64,000 nt of DNA, from contig JALOAD010000003.1 of NCBI GenBank assembly GCA_023228995.1, forward strand, positions 89,789-153,788, in the 5' to 3' direction. The stretch comes from Candidatus Muiribacterium halophilum. Lineage in GTDB: Bacteria > Muiribacteriota > Muiribacteriia > Muiribacteriales > Muiribacteriaceae. This document shows, one piece after another, positions 8,396-18,245 of this stretch; within the stretch, counting starts at the first letter, position 1; every line of letters starts with the position of its first letter. Below the pieces are notes generated by a model, which was not told the origin of the DNA, did not search any database, and was given only the letters and a program-made list of their open reading frames with translations. The translations under genes were made by a program, and so were the position numbers.

Positions 8396-9382
8396 ATTTT
8401 TAATTAGCAAGTTTAACTTGCTCTGCCATTTCCAAGCACTTTCAATTACAGTATGAATATCAGAAAATCTAGGTTTCCATTTTAAAACTTTTTTAATTTT
8501 TGAAGAATCAGCAATAAGAATATCAGGATCACCCTCTCTTCTCTGACCAATAATTCTTTCAATCTTATTACCTGTAATTTCTTCACACTTAGAAATAATT
8601 TCTTGAACAGAAAAACCTTTTTCCGAACCAATATTAAAAAAATCACTATCGCCAGTCTTTTTTAAATATTCAAGACCAAGAATATGAGCATGCGCAATAT
8701 CAATAACATGAATATAATCACGAATACAAGTACCATCAGCAGTATTATAATCATCGCCAAATATAGTAATATTTTTTCTCTTTCCACTAGCAGCATCAAG
8801 AACAAGAGGAATAAGATGAGTTTCAGGATTATGCCATTCACCAATATTTTTAGTTAAAGAAGCACCCGCTGCATTAAAATATCTAAATATAATATGTTTA
8901 ATACCATAAGATTTCTCATAGTCTTTCAATATATTTTCAACAAAAAATTTAGTTTTTCCATAAGGATTAACCGGATTTTGACCATGTTTTTCATTCATAG
9001 GAATAAATTGAGGATTTCCATAAGTTGCACAAGTTGAAGAAAAAATAAATTCCTTAACATTAAACTCATTCATAACTTTTAGAAGATTAAGAGTATTAAC
9101 AACGTTATTAAAATAGTATTTTTGGGGATCAATAACAGATTCACCAACGTAAGCAAATGCCGAAAAATGCATAACAGATTCAATATTATACTTTTTAAAA
9201 CAATTTCTTATAGAATCAATATCATTAAGATCACCCTCAAAAAAAGGAATATCCTCAACAAATTCTCTGTGACCATAAACAAGATTATCAAAAACAACAA
9301 CATTATATTTTTTTTTTAATAATTCTTCCACACAATGACTGCCAATATACCCAGCACCACCACAAACAAGAATATATTTCAT
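8393..9382 (-). CDS. galE: UDP-glucose 4-epimerase
   Basis: 329 residues, an extended SDR with GGAGYIG at 8-14, the SSTCATYG strand and the YGKTK catalytic Tyr/Lys. It interconverts UDP-glucose and UDP-galactose (or the N-acetyl forms) for polysaccharide synthesis. GGAGGG stands 8 nt before the ATG. The last codons form a hairpin (AGCAAGT/ACTTGCT) followed by AATTAAAAATTAG, giving the C-terminus LLIKN. The unrelated MFS gene at 32386 ends with the same hairpin-plus-AATTAAAAATTA arrangement. Confidence 0.92.
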   Translation of the reverse strand: MKYILVCGGAGYIGSHCVEELLKKKYNVVVFDNLVYGHREFVEDIPFFEGDLNDIDSIRNCFKKYNIESVMHFSAFAYVGESVIDPQKYYFNNVVNTLNLLKVMNEFNVKEFIFSSTCATYGNPQFIPMNEKHGQNPVNPYGKTKFFVENILKDYEKSYGIKHIIFRYFNAAGASLTKNIGEWHNPETHLIPLVLDAASGKRKNITIFGDDYNTADGTCIRDYIHVIDIAHAHILGLEYLKKTGDSDFFNIGSEKGFSVQEIISKCEEITGNKIERIIGQRREGDPDILIADSSKIKKVLKWKPRFSDIHTVIESAWKWQSKLNLLIKN

Positions 9383-9532
9383 TCAGAAAACCCTCCATAA
9401 AAACTGTTTCAACAAAATTCTTAGGTTTCAAAATTAAAATCCAATCAAGCGCTTAATAACAATATTTTTTACAATAATAAATTTCTTTCAAAAAAAATAT
9501 TTAATTTATCTAAACCATTAATATTTTTTTCT

Positions 9533-10624
9533 TTACTTAGGTATTTCTATTGCATCAACATTTCTTTCTACACATTCAAGTATTACAATATCATATTTGT
9601 TTTTTATTATTAAATCCAAATCTAGTTCAAAATTCCAAATAAATTCAACTTCAAAAAAAGTTTTTGAAAAATATTCATACATATTGGAAAAAAATGAATC
9701 TCTATAAATAAGAACTTTTAATTTTTCGCCATTTGGATTTTTTGTAATAAAATGTTTATATTCATTTATCATTTCTACATTAAATTCATTATCTGAAAAT
9801 TCAATTTTGAAGTCAATAGCATCTTTTTCTTCCTCATGCCCAAGCATATTATCAAGATCACCTTTTCTAAATATATTTTGCTGTTCTATTGAAAAATCAT
9901 TAATATTTAATTTACTAAAATTAAAATCTCTTGATAAAAAAGTATTATAAAATGTTAAAAAACCTAAAAATCCACCAAGTCTATTCCAATGAGTATCATT
10001 TTTATAGTATAAAAAACCCATTTTTTTAAATGATTTAATATCTTTTGTAAGATCAAGAAAATAATTACTATTAAGATTTTGAGACATTTGTTCTGCTCTT
10101 GAAATATCATTTATTTTCTTAATATAAGGCGGCATAAATTCATTATATATTGAAGATTTATTAGGAGCTAAAAAGAAATAAAAAGAAATATTATTTTCTT
10201 TTAATGTATTATAAAAATTATCAAATTTTTCTTTGTACATTAACAATGCATTTTCATCAAGAATATTAAGATTTTTATATGATTTCATTAAATGTTTATT
10301 GTTAAAAAAAAGCCAACCATCCTCTCCAATTAGAACTTCATTTACAAGCGGCAATCCAAACCATTTATTATTAATCTTAGAGTATCTATGAATAATTTGT
10401 CTTCTCAAATAAAAATTATCACTAAAATAAACTTCTAAATCTGAAAATATATCTTTTCTTAAAATACCTTTTTCTAATATAGTATTGAAAGCAATTTTTT
10501 CTCTTTTTTCAAAACTTACATTATCTTCAAAGAAAAAAATTCCAATTCCGGGTAAAAAACAAAGACTAATTATAATAGACACAAAAACAATCTCAAAAAT
10601 TTTAAAATTTACAATGTTTTTCAT
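9533..10624 (-). CDS. AlgJ/AlgX-like SGNH-type O-acetylation protein
   Basis: 363 residues with one N-terminal membrane anchor (about 10-30) and an extracytoplasmic SGNH-like domain. The AlgJ/AlgX signature NDTHWN gives D210 and H212, and the serine is S310 in YRDSFF, so a complete Asp-His-Ser triad is visible. These proteins work with an AlgI-type membrane O-acyltransferase to place acetyl groups on exported polysaccharide. The ATG stands directly behind the stop of the AlgI-like gene at 10627, so the two are coupled. The acceptor polymer is not identifiable. Confidence 0.85.
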   Translation of the reverse strand: MKNIVNFKIFEIVFVSIIISLCFLPGIGIFFFEDNVSFEKREKIAFNTILEKGILRKDIFSDLEVYFSDNFYLRRQIIHRYSKINNKWFGLPLVNEVLIGEDGWLFFNNKHLMKSYKNLNILDENALLMYKEKFDNFYNTLKENNISFYFFLAPNKSSIYNEFMPPYIKKINDISRAEQMSQNLNSNYFLDLTKDIKSFKKMGFLYYKNDTHWNRLGGFLGFLTFYNTFLSRDFNFSKLNINDFSIEQQNIFRKGDLDNMLGHEEEKDAIDFKIEFSDNEFNVEMINEYKHFITKNPNGEKLKVLIYRDSFFSNMYEYFSKTFFEVEFIWNFELDLDLIIKNKYDIVILECVERNVDAIEIPK

Positions 10625-10626
10625 AA

Positions 10627-12027
10627 TTAAAACCTAAAATAAATAAATGGATTATAAGTTGAAGCCCCGACAAAAATTATATTCAAAAAAATAAGTATAA
10701 CATAAACAAATCTTTCAACATAAAAAGTTAATCTAAATTTACTAATTCTATTCATTAAATTTTTAATTATTGGAGTACAAAATATAAATGCGCCGACAAG
10801 AAAAATCATCACTCTTTTATTAAAAAAAGATTCAAAATCATATATTACTAAATCACTATTAAAATTAAAATAAAGTTTTCTAAAAAAATCAAAAGCATAA
10901 TTTAAATCTGGTGATCTAAACAAAACCCAACCATTAACAATTATAAAAAAAGTATAAACATTCCAAAATCCAAACTTTTTAGAATTTGAAAATTTCAAAA
11001 AAATCTTTTCAAAAATCAAAAAAATACCATAATAAATACCCCAAATTATAAAATTCCAAGAAGCTCCATGCCAGAATCCAGTTAACAAAAATACAATTAT
11101 AAGATTTATAAAAGTTCTATTTTTCCCTTTTCTATTTCCTCCAAGAGGAATGTAAACATAATCTCTAAACCATGAAGACAATGAAATATGCCATCTACGC
11201 CAAAATTCTGTTATTGTCCTTGAAATATAAGGATAATTGAAATTTTCAATAAATCTAAAACCAAACATTCTTCCTAAACCAATTGCCATATCTGAATACC
11301 CACTAAAGTCATAATATATCTGAAAAGTATAGCATAATATACCTAACCAAGCTGTTAATTGAGAATATTCATTTATATTTAAAGCAAAAATTTTATCTGC
11401 AGTTTCTCCAAGAATATTTGCAAAAAAAACTTTTTTAGTTAACCCAGCAATAAATCTTTTTAAACCATAGCTTGTTTTATAAATATTTATACTACGTTTT
11501 TTTAATTGATTTTCAATCGACTTATATCTTACAATCGGACCTGCTATAAGTTGAGGAAAAAGAGAAATATAAAGTGCTAAGTCAATCAAGTTTTTTTGAA
11601 CTTTTATTTTATTAAAATACAAATCAATAATATAAGATAATGCTTGAAAAGTAAAAAAAGAAATCCCAATAGGTAGTATAACTTTTTCAAAATTTATATT
11701 TAATTTAAAAATATCGGTTAAATTTTCAATTAAAAAATTAAAATACTTAAAATAAATCAACAAAAAAATATTTAAACTTATTCCAATAATAAAAACAATT
11801 TTTTTATAAAAATCTTGTCCCTCAAATTTTGATATTAATAAACCCGATATATAATTTAATAAAATTGAACCAACCATAACAAAAATAAAAAAAGGTTCTC
11901 CCCATGCATAAAATAGTAAACTTACACATAAAAGAAATATATTCCAAAATTTTGATGGAATAATATTATATAAAATAAAAACAAAAGGGAAAAAGAAGAA
12001 GACAAAAAAAGTTGAGCTAAAAACCAT
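10627..12027 (-). CDS. MBOAT-family membrane O-acyltransferase (AlgI-like)
   Basis: 466 residues, about ten or more membrane helices. MBOAT signatures are clear: FWRRWHISLSSWFRDYVYIP, then GGNRKG, and the catalytic His in GFWHGASWN. It is predicted to carry acetyl groups across the membrane for polysaccharide O-acetylation together with the AlgJ-like partner encoded immediately downstream. GGAGG lies about 5 nt before the ATG. Length is typical for AlgI/DltB-like proteins; the partner type argues for AlgI. Confidence 0.9.
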   Translation of the reverse strand: MVFSSTFFVFFFFPFVFILYNIIPSKFWNIFLLCVSLLFYAWGEPFFIFVMVGSILLNYISGLLISKFEGQDFYKKIVFIIGISLNIFLLIYFKYFNFLIENLTDIFKLNINFEKVILPIGISFFTFQALSYIIDLYFNKIKVQKNLIDLALYISLFPQLIAGPIVRYKSIENQLKKRSINIYKTSYGLKRFIAGLTKKVFFANILGETADKIFALNINEYSQLTAWLGILCYTFQIYYDFSGYSDMAIGLGRMFGFRFIENFNYPYISRTITEFWRRWHISLSSWFRDYVYIPLGGNRKGKNRTFINLIIVFLLTGFWHGASWNFIIWGIYYGIFLIFEKIFLKFSNSKKFGFWNVYTFFIIVNGWVLFRSPDLNYAFDFFRKLYFNFNSDLVIYDFESFFNKRVMIFLVGAFIFCTPIIKNLMNRISKFRLTFYVERFVYVILIFLNIIFVGASTYNPFIYFRF

Positions 12028-12078
12028 AAAGTCCTCCGTAAATTAATTAATTTACCATAATATTACAAGATTGTAATT

Positions 12079-12924
12079 TTATAAAGTTTTTTTAAGTTTA
12101 ATAAAATTATCTTCAGTTAAATTAAATTTAAATCCAGTAAGCTTTTCAGTTTCTTTAATATCAAGTCCACCCTTAAGAGGTCTCGTTGCTTTTTGATTAA
12201 AATCCTTTGTCTTTACAGAAGAAATAAGTTTTTTGTCATAATTCATTATTTGAGCAAACTTAAGAGCAAAATCAAATCTATTCATATAATCCTTAGAACC
12301 TGCATGGAAAATATTATTCCAAAGATTTTTATCAATAACAAACTCTGTAAAATCCACAAGATCATCAATAAAACAAGGGTTATTAAACTGATCATCAATA
12401 ATATTAACTTTTTTATTATTAACAAGCGAATTATTAAGCCAATTAATAAAATTAGCTTCTCCCATACTACCATAAAGCACATTAGTTCTAATAATTAACC
12501 ATTCGAGATTTTTTCTTTTAATAATCTCAAATTCACCATAAAGCTTGCTAGCACCATAATAATTAATTGGATTCGGAATATCATTTATATAATAAAGACC
12601 TTTATTTCCATCAAAAATATAATCAGTACTATAATGAACAAGTTTAACATTATATTTTTCACATAAATTAGCAAGAACATTTACTCCTAATGAATTTGCT
12701 TTAAATGCATCATTTTTTTTAGACTCACAAAGATCAACATTAGTCATAGCAGCACAATTAATTACAATATCTGCTTTTTTATTTATAATAAAACTCTCAA
12801 TACTTTTTTTGTCAGATATATCAAATTCAGGTAAATCAATACCAAAAACATTATGATTATCACAAAATAAATGAGAAAGCTCACTACCAAGAAGACCTTT
12901 ACATCCAGTAATAATAATGTTCAT
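12079..12924 (-). CDS. RmlD-like dTDP-4-dehydrorhamnose reductase / NAD-dependent epimerase family
   Basis: 281 residues from the ATG at 12924 (product MNIIITGCKGLLG). GGAGG lies 12 nt upstream, slightly long, but an upstream in-frame TTG would put the GGAGG inside the gene. The nucleotide-binding GCKGLLG, the strand HYSTDYIFDG and the YGASK catalytic pair match RmlD-type reductases. With rfbB it could make dTDP-rhamnose or another 6-deoxysugar, but rmlA and rmlC are not in the window, so the exact substrate is open. Confidence 0.75.
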   Translation of the reverse strand: MNIIITGCKGLLGSELSHLFCDNHNVFGIDLPEFDISDKKSIESFIINKKADIVINCAAMTNVDLCESKKNDAFKANSLGVNVLANLCEKYNVKLVHYSTDYIFDGNKGLYYINDIPNPINYYGASKLYGEFEIIKRKNLEWLIIRTNVLYGSMGEANFINWLNNSLVNNKKVNIIDDQFNNPCFIDDLVDFTEFVIDKNLWNNIFHAGSKDYMNRFDFALKFAQIMNYDKKLISSVKTKDFNQKATRPLKGGLDIKETEKLTGFKFNLTEDNFIKLKKTL

Positions 12925-12991
12925 TGACAAAAAAAACCTCCACAATTATAATCTTTAACAAATAGTAACAAAAAGGCAGATTAAAATAAAG

Positions 12992-13966
12992 ATGTCCTCC
13001 AAAACTAATATAAAAATTGCAATAATCAGACTTAGTTCTTTAGGTGATATAATACACAGCCTATGGACACTTCAATTTATAAAAAAACAATATCCTCAAT
13101 CACATATAACATGGGTATGTGATAAAAGTTTTGAAAATTTAGTAAAGTGTTGTCCGCAAGTTGATAAAATAATAAGCATTCCATTAAGAGAAAAAAAATT
13201 CAATAAAAGTTTCAAAATATTAAAAAGTATATCAAAAGATAATTTTGATTATGTAATAGATATGCAAGGACTTTTAAAATCAGCTATTGTATCAAGAATT
13301 ATAAGTTCTAAAGTTCATGGATTTTGCAAAAAAAGCTCTAGAGAAAAATTAGCTTCATTTTTTTATAAATATAAATATACAATACCCTACAAAAAAAATA
13401 TATATTTAAGAAATCTTGATTTAATAAATCAAAGTCTAAAATTCACCACAAAAGAAGAAGAGATAATTAATTACAGTAAATATCTAATATCAACAGAAAA
13501 AGTAGAAAAATATTGCTATTTAAAAAACAATAATAACAAAAATATAATTTTCATTCCATCTGCAACAACACCTGAAAGGGTAATTCCAATTGAAAAATAT
13601 ATTCAAATAATAAATCTCCTTGATTATAATTGTTATATAATCTACGGAAATAACACTGAACTTAAAAAGTGCCAAAAAATCAAAGATAAATGTCAAAATC
13701 TAGTAATATTACCAAAATTATCCATAGCAAAACTCATATCAATATTCTCTTATGCAGATTGTATAATAGGACCCGACACCGGTCCTTCAAATGTTCCTAC
13801 AGCAATAAAAGTTCCATCCATCACAATATATTGGGATAAAGCAAGAAATTCATTTAAAAGAAATACATTAAAAACAAAAATAAATAAATCAATAACATTT
13901 AAAGATTTTTCAAATTTAAATATAAATGCTATAATAAAATTAATATATATTGTAATTAAAGGATAA
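12992..13966 (+). CDS. Glycosyltransferase family 9 (heptosyltransferase-like)
   Basis: 324 residues. The N-terminal IRLSSLGDIIHSL and the C-terminal GPDTGPSNVPTAIKVP are the two GT9 hallmarks; ADP-heptose:LPS heptosyltransferases belong here. The conserved His of the usual SGPxH motif is replaced (TGPSN). It opens a three-gene plus-strand unit and is divergent from the rmlD-like gene, with only 67 bp between the two starts. No good Shine-Dalgarno precedes the ATG; TAAAAT 4 nt before it hints at a very short leader. Confidence 0.82.
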   Translation: MSSKTNIKIAIIRLSSLGDIIHSLWTLQFIKKQYPQSHITWVCDKSFENLVKCCPQVDKIISIPLREKKFNKSFKILKSISKDNFDYVIDMQGLLKSAIVSRIISSKVHGFCKKSSREKLASFFYKYKYTIPYKKNIYLRNLDLINQSLKFTTKEEEIINYSKYLISTEKVEKYCYLKNNNNKNIIFIPSATTPERVIPIEKYIQIINLLDYNCYIIYGNNTELKKCQKIKDKCQNLVILPKLSIAKLISIFSYADCIIGPDTGPSNVPTAIKVPSITIYWDKARNSFKRNTLKTKINKSITFKDFSNLNINAIIKLIYIVIKG

Positions 13967-13971
13967 TTTAG

Positions 13972-14844
13972 ATGAAACCAATTTTAGTTCATGTGCATAT
14001 ATATTATCCTGAGTTGTGGAATGAATTAAAAAAATGTTTAGAAAACATCAGCCCATATTCCTATGATTTATTTATAACTTTAGTAAAACAAAATGATTCT
14101 TTACAAAAATCAATTATAGAATTTAACCCAAATGCTAAAATTTATATTCTTGATAATAAAGGATATGATATTGGTCCTTTTTTAGAAATAATAAATCAAT
14201 TAAATTTAGATAATTATTCATATATAATAAAACTACATACAAAAAGAAATATTAAAATTGGTTCGACAGTAAACAGATATGTAATGTCCGAAAATTTATG
14301 GAGAAATTATTTACTATCTTTTATAGAAAACAAAAAAATATTTCACAAAGTAATGAGTTTTTTAGAAACAAAAAAAAATGTTGGTATGATATCAAATTAC
14401 AAACTAATTATGTATAAAGAGAAGTATGATCAAGAAGCATACAAAAATGCAAAACTCTATTTAAAAACATTAAATTTACCAATTAAAAATTTTTGTTATA
14501 TCGCAGGAACAATGTTTATAGCAAGAGCCTCTATTTTCAAAGAAATTCAAAAACTAAATATAAGTTTACATGATTTTGAATATCCTGATAGAACAAAAAA
14601 AACCTCAAAAGCACATACAATTGAAAGATTAATTGGATGGATCGTAGGAGCTCAAGATTTTTACATAGTAGATTGTTTTACACCTAAATTAATTCAATTT
14701 TTTGAAAAGTTTTATCACCCTTTCAGAAGATTAATATTAAATCTTTATAGAGTTAAAGAGAATCAGAAAGGTGAAATAACAGTTAAAGTTCTTGGGTTTA
14801 CTATAAAAAAATATAGTTGTAAAAACACAAATAAAATATTATGA
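13972..14844 (+). CDS. RgpF-like glycosyltransferase (rhamnan synthesis F family)
   Basis: 290 residues. The N-terminus ILVHVHIYYPELWNELKKCL and the motif NKGYDIGPFLEII followed by YIIKLHTKR are typical of the RgpF family (PF05045) found in polysaccharide clusters. The C-terminal part (HTIERLIGWIV) also fits. AAAGGA 8 nt upstream overlaps the end of the preceding GT9 gene (5 nt gap), so the two are probably cotranscribed. Sugar specificity is unknown; a role in O-antigen or capsule extension is inferred from context. Confidence 0.8.
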   Translation: MKPILVHVHIYYPELWNELKKCLENISPYSYDLFITLVKQNDSLQKSIIEFNPNAKIYILDNKGYDIGPFLEIINQLNLDNYSYIIKLHTKRNIKIGSTVNRYVMSENLWRNYLLSFIENKKIFHKVMSFLETKKNVGMISNYKLIMYKEKYDQEAYKNAKLYLKTLNLPIKNFCYIAGTMFIARASIFKEIQKLNISLHDFEYPDRTKKTSKAHTIERLIGWIVGAQDFYIVDCFTPKLIQFFEKFYHPFRRLILNLYRVKENQKGEITVKVLGFTIKKYSCKNTNKIL

Positions 14845-14875
14845 TAAAATCAATAAATTCAAGAAGGTGTATTTA

Positions 14876-15523
14876 ATGAATTCAAATTACTATAGCTCAA
14901 TTCGGAACGATATAATAAAATATATACCAAAAAAAGTTAAGAATATCTTAGAAATCGGTGCTGGTACTGGAAATACCCTTTTAAAAATAAAAGAACTCGA
15001 TTTAGCAGAAAATGTTTATGGAATAGAAATCTTAAAAATTGAAAATTCTAATCAAACAAATCCAATTATAAAAGAATTTATAATTGGGGATATAGAAAAG
15101 TTAAATCTAAATTTTGAAAATAATTTCTTTGATATAATCATAGCAGGCGATGTATTAGAACATTTAGTAAACCCATGGAAAACAATTTCTTATTTATCAA
15201 AATTTCTAAAAAAAGATGGACTAATTATTTCAAGTATTCCTAATATAAGAAATTATAAGGTTTTAAAAGATATTTTTTTTAAAGGTTCTTTTACATATCA
15301 AGAATCTGGTATCCTTGATAAAACTCATTTAAGATTTTTCTGTAAAAAAAATATTATAGATCTTTTTAAAAAATCGAATTTTTCAATAATAAAAATTGAA
15401 TCAAATCGAACAAAAAGCCAATATAAATTTAGACTTAAAAATATATTAAGTTGGATTACTTTTGGATATTTAAACAATTTTTTTATAAAGCAATATTTTG
15501 TAATTGCAAAAAAAAATGATTAA
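14876..15523 (+). CDS. Class I SAM-dependent methyltransferase
   Basis: 215 residues from the ATG at 14876, with AAGAAGG 8 nt upstream; an in-frame GTG at 14867 lies inside that site. Motif I is ILEIGAGTGNTLLKI, then an acidic loop (YGIEI) and GDVLEHLVNP, a Methyltransf_11/12-like pattern. The C-terminal half (HLRFFCKKNIIDLFKKS) resembles sugar- or lipid-carrier methyltransferases of LPS clusters. It is last in the plus-strand unit and convergent with the GT9 gene at 15566. Substrate unknown. Confidence 0.83.
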   Translation: MNSNYYSSIRNDIIKYIPKKVKNILEIGAGTGNTLLKIKELDLAENVYGIEILKIENSNQTNPIIKEFIIGDIEKLNLNFENNFFDIIIAGDVLEHLVNPWKTISYLSKFLKKDGLIISSIPNIRNYKVLKDIFFKGSFTYQESGILDKTHLRFFCKKNIIDLFKKSNFSIIKIESNRTKSQYKFRLKNILSWITFGYLNNFFIKQYFVIAKKND

Positions 15524-15565
15524 TCTCAAATGCTTCTGATAAGAATCTAAAACATATTATATTTT

Positions 15566-16546
15566 TTAATTTTTTTCTAGTAATTTAAAAACTTCTTCTA
15601 TTACTCTTTCTGCTTTTATATTTTTCATACATTGATGATGACCTAACGGACATTTTCTTTTTAAACAAGGAGAACATTCTAAATTTTCAGTAACGATAAC
15701 ACTATTAGGATTATTCCACTGACAAGTATCTTTATAATCAGTTGGTCCAAAAATTGAGATAGTTGGAACATTAAATGCTGCCGCAACATGCATAGGACCA
15801 GAATCATTTGTTATAAACAACGAAAGATCTGAAATTTTTTGTATAAGTTCTGAAATATTTGTTTTTCCTGCCAGATTTTTAAAATTAATTATATTATTTT
15901 CAATAAAATATTTTTCAATATCATTAGCTATATCAATTTCAAAAGGTCCTCCAAAGATTAAAACATCGTAATTTTTTGAAAATTCAACACCCACTTTAGC
16001 AAACTCTTCAGCATACCAACGTTTTGCCGAACCATAAGAAGCTCCTGGATTTATTCCTATTGTTTTTATTAAACAATTTTTTTTATAACCATAAATTTTC
16101 AAATTGCCACAAATAGTTTTTTTTCCTATAATATAATCAATAAGAGAATTATATTTTTCCACTTGGTGATTTCCTTCTTCTTTACAAACATCTGTAAGTA
16201 AAAAATCTCTATATTTCTTTGAAAACCCATATCTAAAATTGGACTTAGTCATTTTAAGAAATAATGCCGAGAAAAAAGAATTCCTAAATGTAATAGATAA
16301 ATCATGTTTTCCAATTATTTTAGCTGATTTTTTTATATTTAATATTCTCTTGAAAATATTTTTTGATTTAGTATTATCTATAAACACATCTTTTACATTC
16401 GGATGTTTTCTAAAAACTTCACATGAAACTTTTGAACCAAAAATCGTAATTTCTGCTTCTTGATATTTTTTTATAACATTTTCAACCGCTGGAGTACACA
16501 TAACACAATCCCCAAGCCAAGTCGGTAATTCAATTAAAATTTTCAT
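15566..16546 (-). CDS. ADP-heptose:LPS heptosyltransferase-like, GT9
   Basis: 326 residues. The N-terminal LPTWLGDCVMCTPAVENV, the donor-site NPGASYGSAKRWY and the C-terminal TNDSGPMHVAAAFNVP carry all GT9 landmarks including the conserved His. This is the more canonical of the two GT9 proteins and close to WaaF (heptosyltransferase II) in pattern. Its ATG overlaps the stop of the FkbM gene (ATGA). Predicted to add a heptose-type sugar to the LPS inner core on the cytoplasmic face. Confidence 0.88.
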   Translation of the reverse strand: MKILIELPTWLGDCVMCTPAVENVIKKYQEAEITIFGSKVSCEVFRKHPNVKDVFIDNTKSKNIFKRILNIKKSAKIIGKHDLSITFRNSFFSALFLKMTKSNFRYGFSKKYRDFLLTDVCKEEGNHQVEKYNSLIDYIIGKKTICGNLKIYGYKKNCLIKTIGINPGASYGSAKRWYAEEFAKVGVEFSKNYDVLIFGGPFEIDIANDIEKYFIENNIINFKNLAGKTNISELIQKISDLSLFITNDSGPMHVAAAFNVPTISIFGPTDYKDTCQWNNPNSVIVTENLECSPCLKRKCPLGHHQCMKNIKAERVIEEVFKLLEKN

Positions 16547-17391
16547 AATTTAAGTTTTGTTAATAAATCTTGTGATTTTTCTTGTGGGATAGCTAGAAAA
16601 TCATAATGTGCTATTTCAGATATATTTCTTTCATCAATAACATAACTTATATAACATGGTTCTTTACACACAAAATAAATATCATATTCTAATCCTTTAA
16701 GAAACTTTAGAAAATTCAAACGGTATTCATGCGAAGTTTGTTTGAAAACTTCCGATTTCAGTACAGGTCTGTATTTTTTTAAAATCGCTTCCAAACTATT
16801 AATAATATAAAAATCATTTCCTTCCGTATCTGTTTTAATAAATTTTAGATTTTTCATTTCCTTTTTAAAATATAACTCTAAAAATTTTTTTATATCTATC
16901 CCTAAAACAGACAACTCATAGTTATGCCCTCTTTTAAAAACGGATACATCCGAAAGATCTCCACCATTACAATAATATTGATCAGAATATTGAAATTTTA
17001 ATTCTTCATCTTTAGAATGAGCTGCACCAAATACAGGTATTATATTTAATTTTTCTCTATTACTAAAGCAATTTTGTTGCAAAACAGGATAAACAAAATG
17101 ATTCGGCTCAAAAGCTAAGACTAATCCTTCTTTTTCAACTGCAACAGCCATCGGTAAAGTTGAGTCTCCTGTATGAGCTCCAATATCAATACAAAAATCT
17201 CCTTTGTTTAAAAACTTTCTATAACAATTTACATCTTCGTTTGTAATTGTTTTTTTCTTTTCTTTAGGATGCATCCAATTAGCATAATTTAAAACTCCGT
17301 GACCATCAATTTTAAATTCTTCTAATTTTGTTCCAAACCTTTTTGAATCACCTTTTATACCAATTAATTCAAACCAATTTTTTAGCTTCAT
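16543..17391 (-). CDS. FkbM-family methyltransferase
   Basis: 282 residues. Core motifs GDFCIDIGAHTGDSTLPMA, VLAFEPNHFVYPVLQQN and FIKTDTEGNDFYII are typical of FkbM-type O-methyltransferases (Methyltransf_21). AGGAG lies about 6 nt before the ATG and TATAAT a little further upstream. It is translationally coupled to the GT9 gene by an ATGA overlap, so methylation of a sugar in the same glycan is a reasonable inference. Confidence 0.85.
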   Translation of the reverse strand: MKLKNWFELIGIKGDSKRFGTKLEEFKIDGHGVLNYANWMHPKEKKKTITNEDVNCYRKFLNKGDFCIDIGAHTGDSTLPMAVAVEKEGLVLAFEPNHFVYPVLQQNCFSNREKLNIIPVFGAAHSKDEELKFQYSDQYYCNGGDLSDVSVFKRGHNYELSVLGIDIKKFLELYFKKEMKNLKFIKTDTEGNDFYIINSLEAILKKYRPVLKSEVFKQTSHEYRLNFLKFLKGLEYDIYFVCKEPCYISYVIDERNISEIAHYDFLAIPQEKSQDLLTKLKL

Positions 17392-17438
17392 TTTTTCTCC
17401 TAATTATACAAGACACTCAGTAATTTTTAGATTTAATT

Positions 17439-18245
17439 TTATTTTTTTGTAATATTTAAATCTTCTTTTATAAGATTATATAACTTCTCATAATCTCTTT
17501 CTTTATTTGGTACAAAAGCTCTATGAAATTTATATAAAAATTTATTCCAACCCTTTAATTCAGCATCATTAATTAAATAAGGAACCATTTTTGTTAATTT
17601 TTTATAAAGTTTAACTTTATTGTTCAAATATTTATTATCAAAATTTTTTATTTTTTGTCCCCACCCAATTGAACCACATAAACCACATGCTCCATATTCA
17701 TTTGATAAAACAACATTTTCCATAAACACTCTAAGAGAACCTTCAAAACCGTTTAATACATCATGAATTGCAACTATACCACCAGGTTTTACCCACTTAG
17801 CAAATCCATTAAAGTCTTTCCATGTTCCATCGTAAGTATGATCACCATCTATCCATAAAAATTTCAATTCTTTATTCCAATCAGGTGCTAAATCTTCAGA
17901 TTTCATCTTAAATAATTCTACATATTTCTCAACATTATTATTTTTTAAGTTATTCTTGAAAATCAGTTCTAAATCAGTTAATTCTTTTGAGTATGGATCT
18001 GTTTTAGTAGTATTTATCATTGGGTCAACTGCATAAATTTTTTCATTATCTTTTAAATTTGCAGATTTTGCTAGTATTATTGTAGATTTACCTTTATAAC
18101 TACCTATTTCAAGAATATTTCCATCAATTTCTGACAAAACATTTGCAATAAAAGCTATTAATCTAACCTCTCTATCTTTCATACAACCATCTAATTTCTG
18201 ACCTAAATGTGTAATATTTTGTAGTTGTTTATCCCAATTTCTCAT
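17439..18245 (-). CDS. Class I methyltransferase, Methyltransf_24-like
   Basis: 268 residues. NILEIGSYKGKSTIILAK is motif I, KIYAVDPM the acidic loop, and FLWIDGDHTYDGTWKDF followed by GGIVAIHDV is the signature of the Methyltransf_24 / CmcI-like group often found in glycan clusters. It starts within the last 17 nt of the O-antigen ligase/polymerase gene, so the two are coupled. Substrate unknown. A conserved basic C-terminal tail (LYKFHRAFVPNKERDY) has no assigned role. Confidence 0.8.
   Translation of the reverse strand: MRNWDKQLQNITHLGQKLDGCMKDREVRLIAFIANVLSEIDGNILEIGSYKGKSTIILAKSANLKDNEKIYAVDPMINTTKTDPYSKELTDLELIFKNNLKNNNVEKYVELFKMKSEDLAPDWNKELKFLWIDGDHTYDGTWKDFNGFAKWVKPGGIVAIHDVLNGFEGSLRVFMENVVLSNEYGACGLCGSIGWGQKIKNFDNKYLNNKVKLYKKLTKMVPYLINDAELKGWNKFLYKFHRAFVPNKERDYEKLYNLIKEDLNITKK

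Noticed and set aside
4711-12924. Complete dTDP-rhamnose operon
   Set aside because: Only rfbB and an rmlD-like gene are present, 6 kb apart, and no rmlA or rmlC homologue was found in the window.
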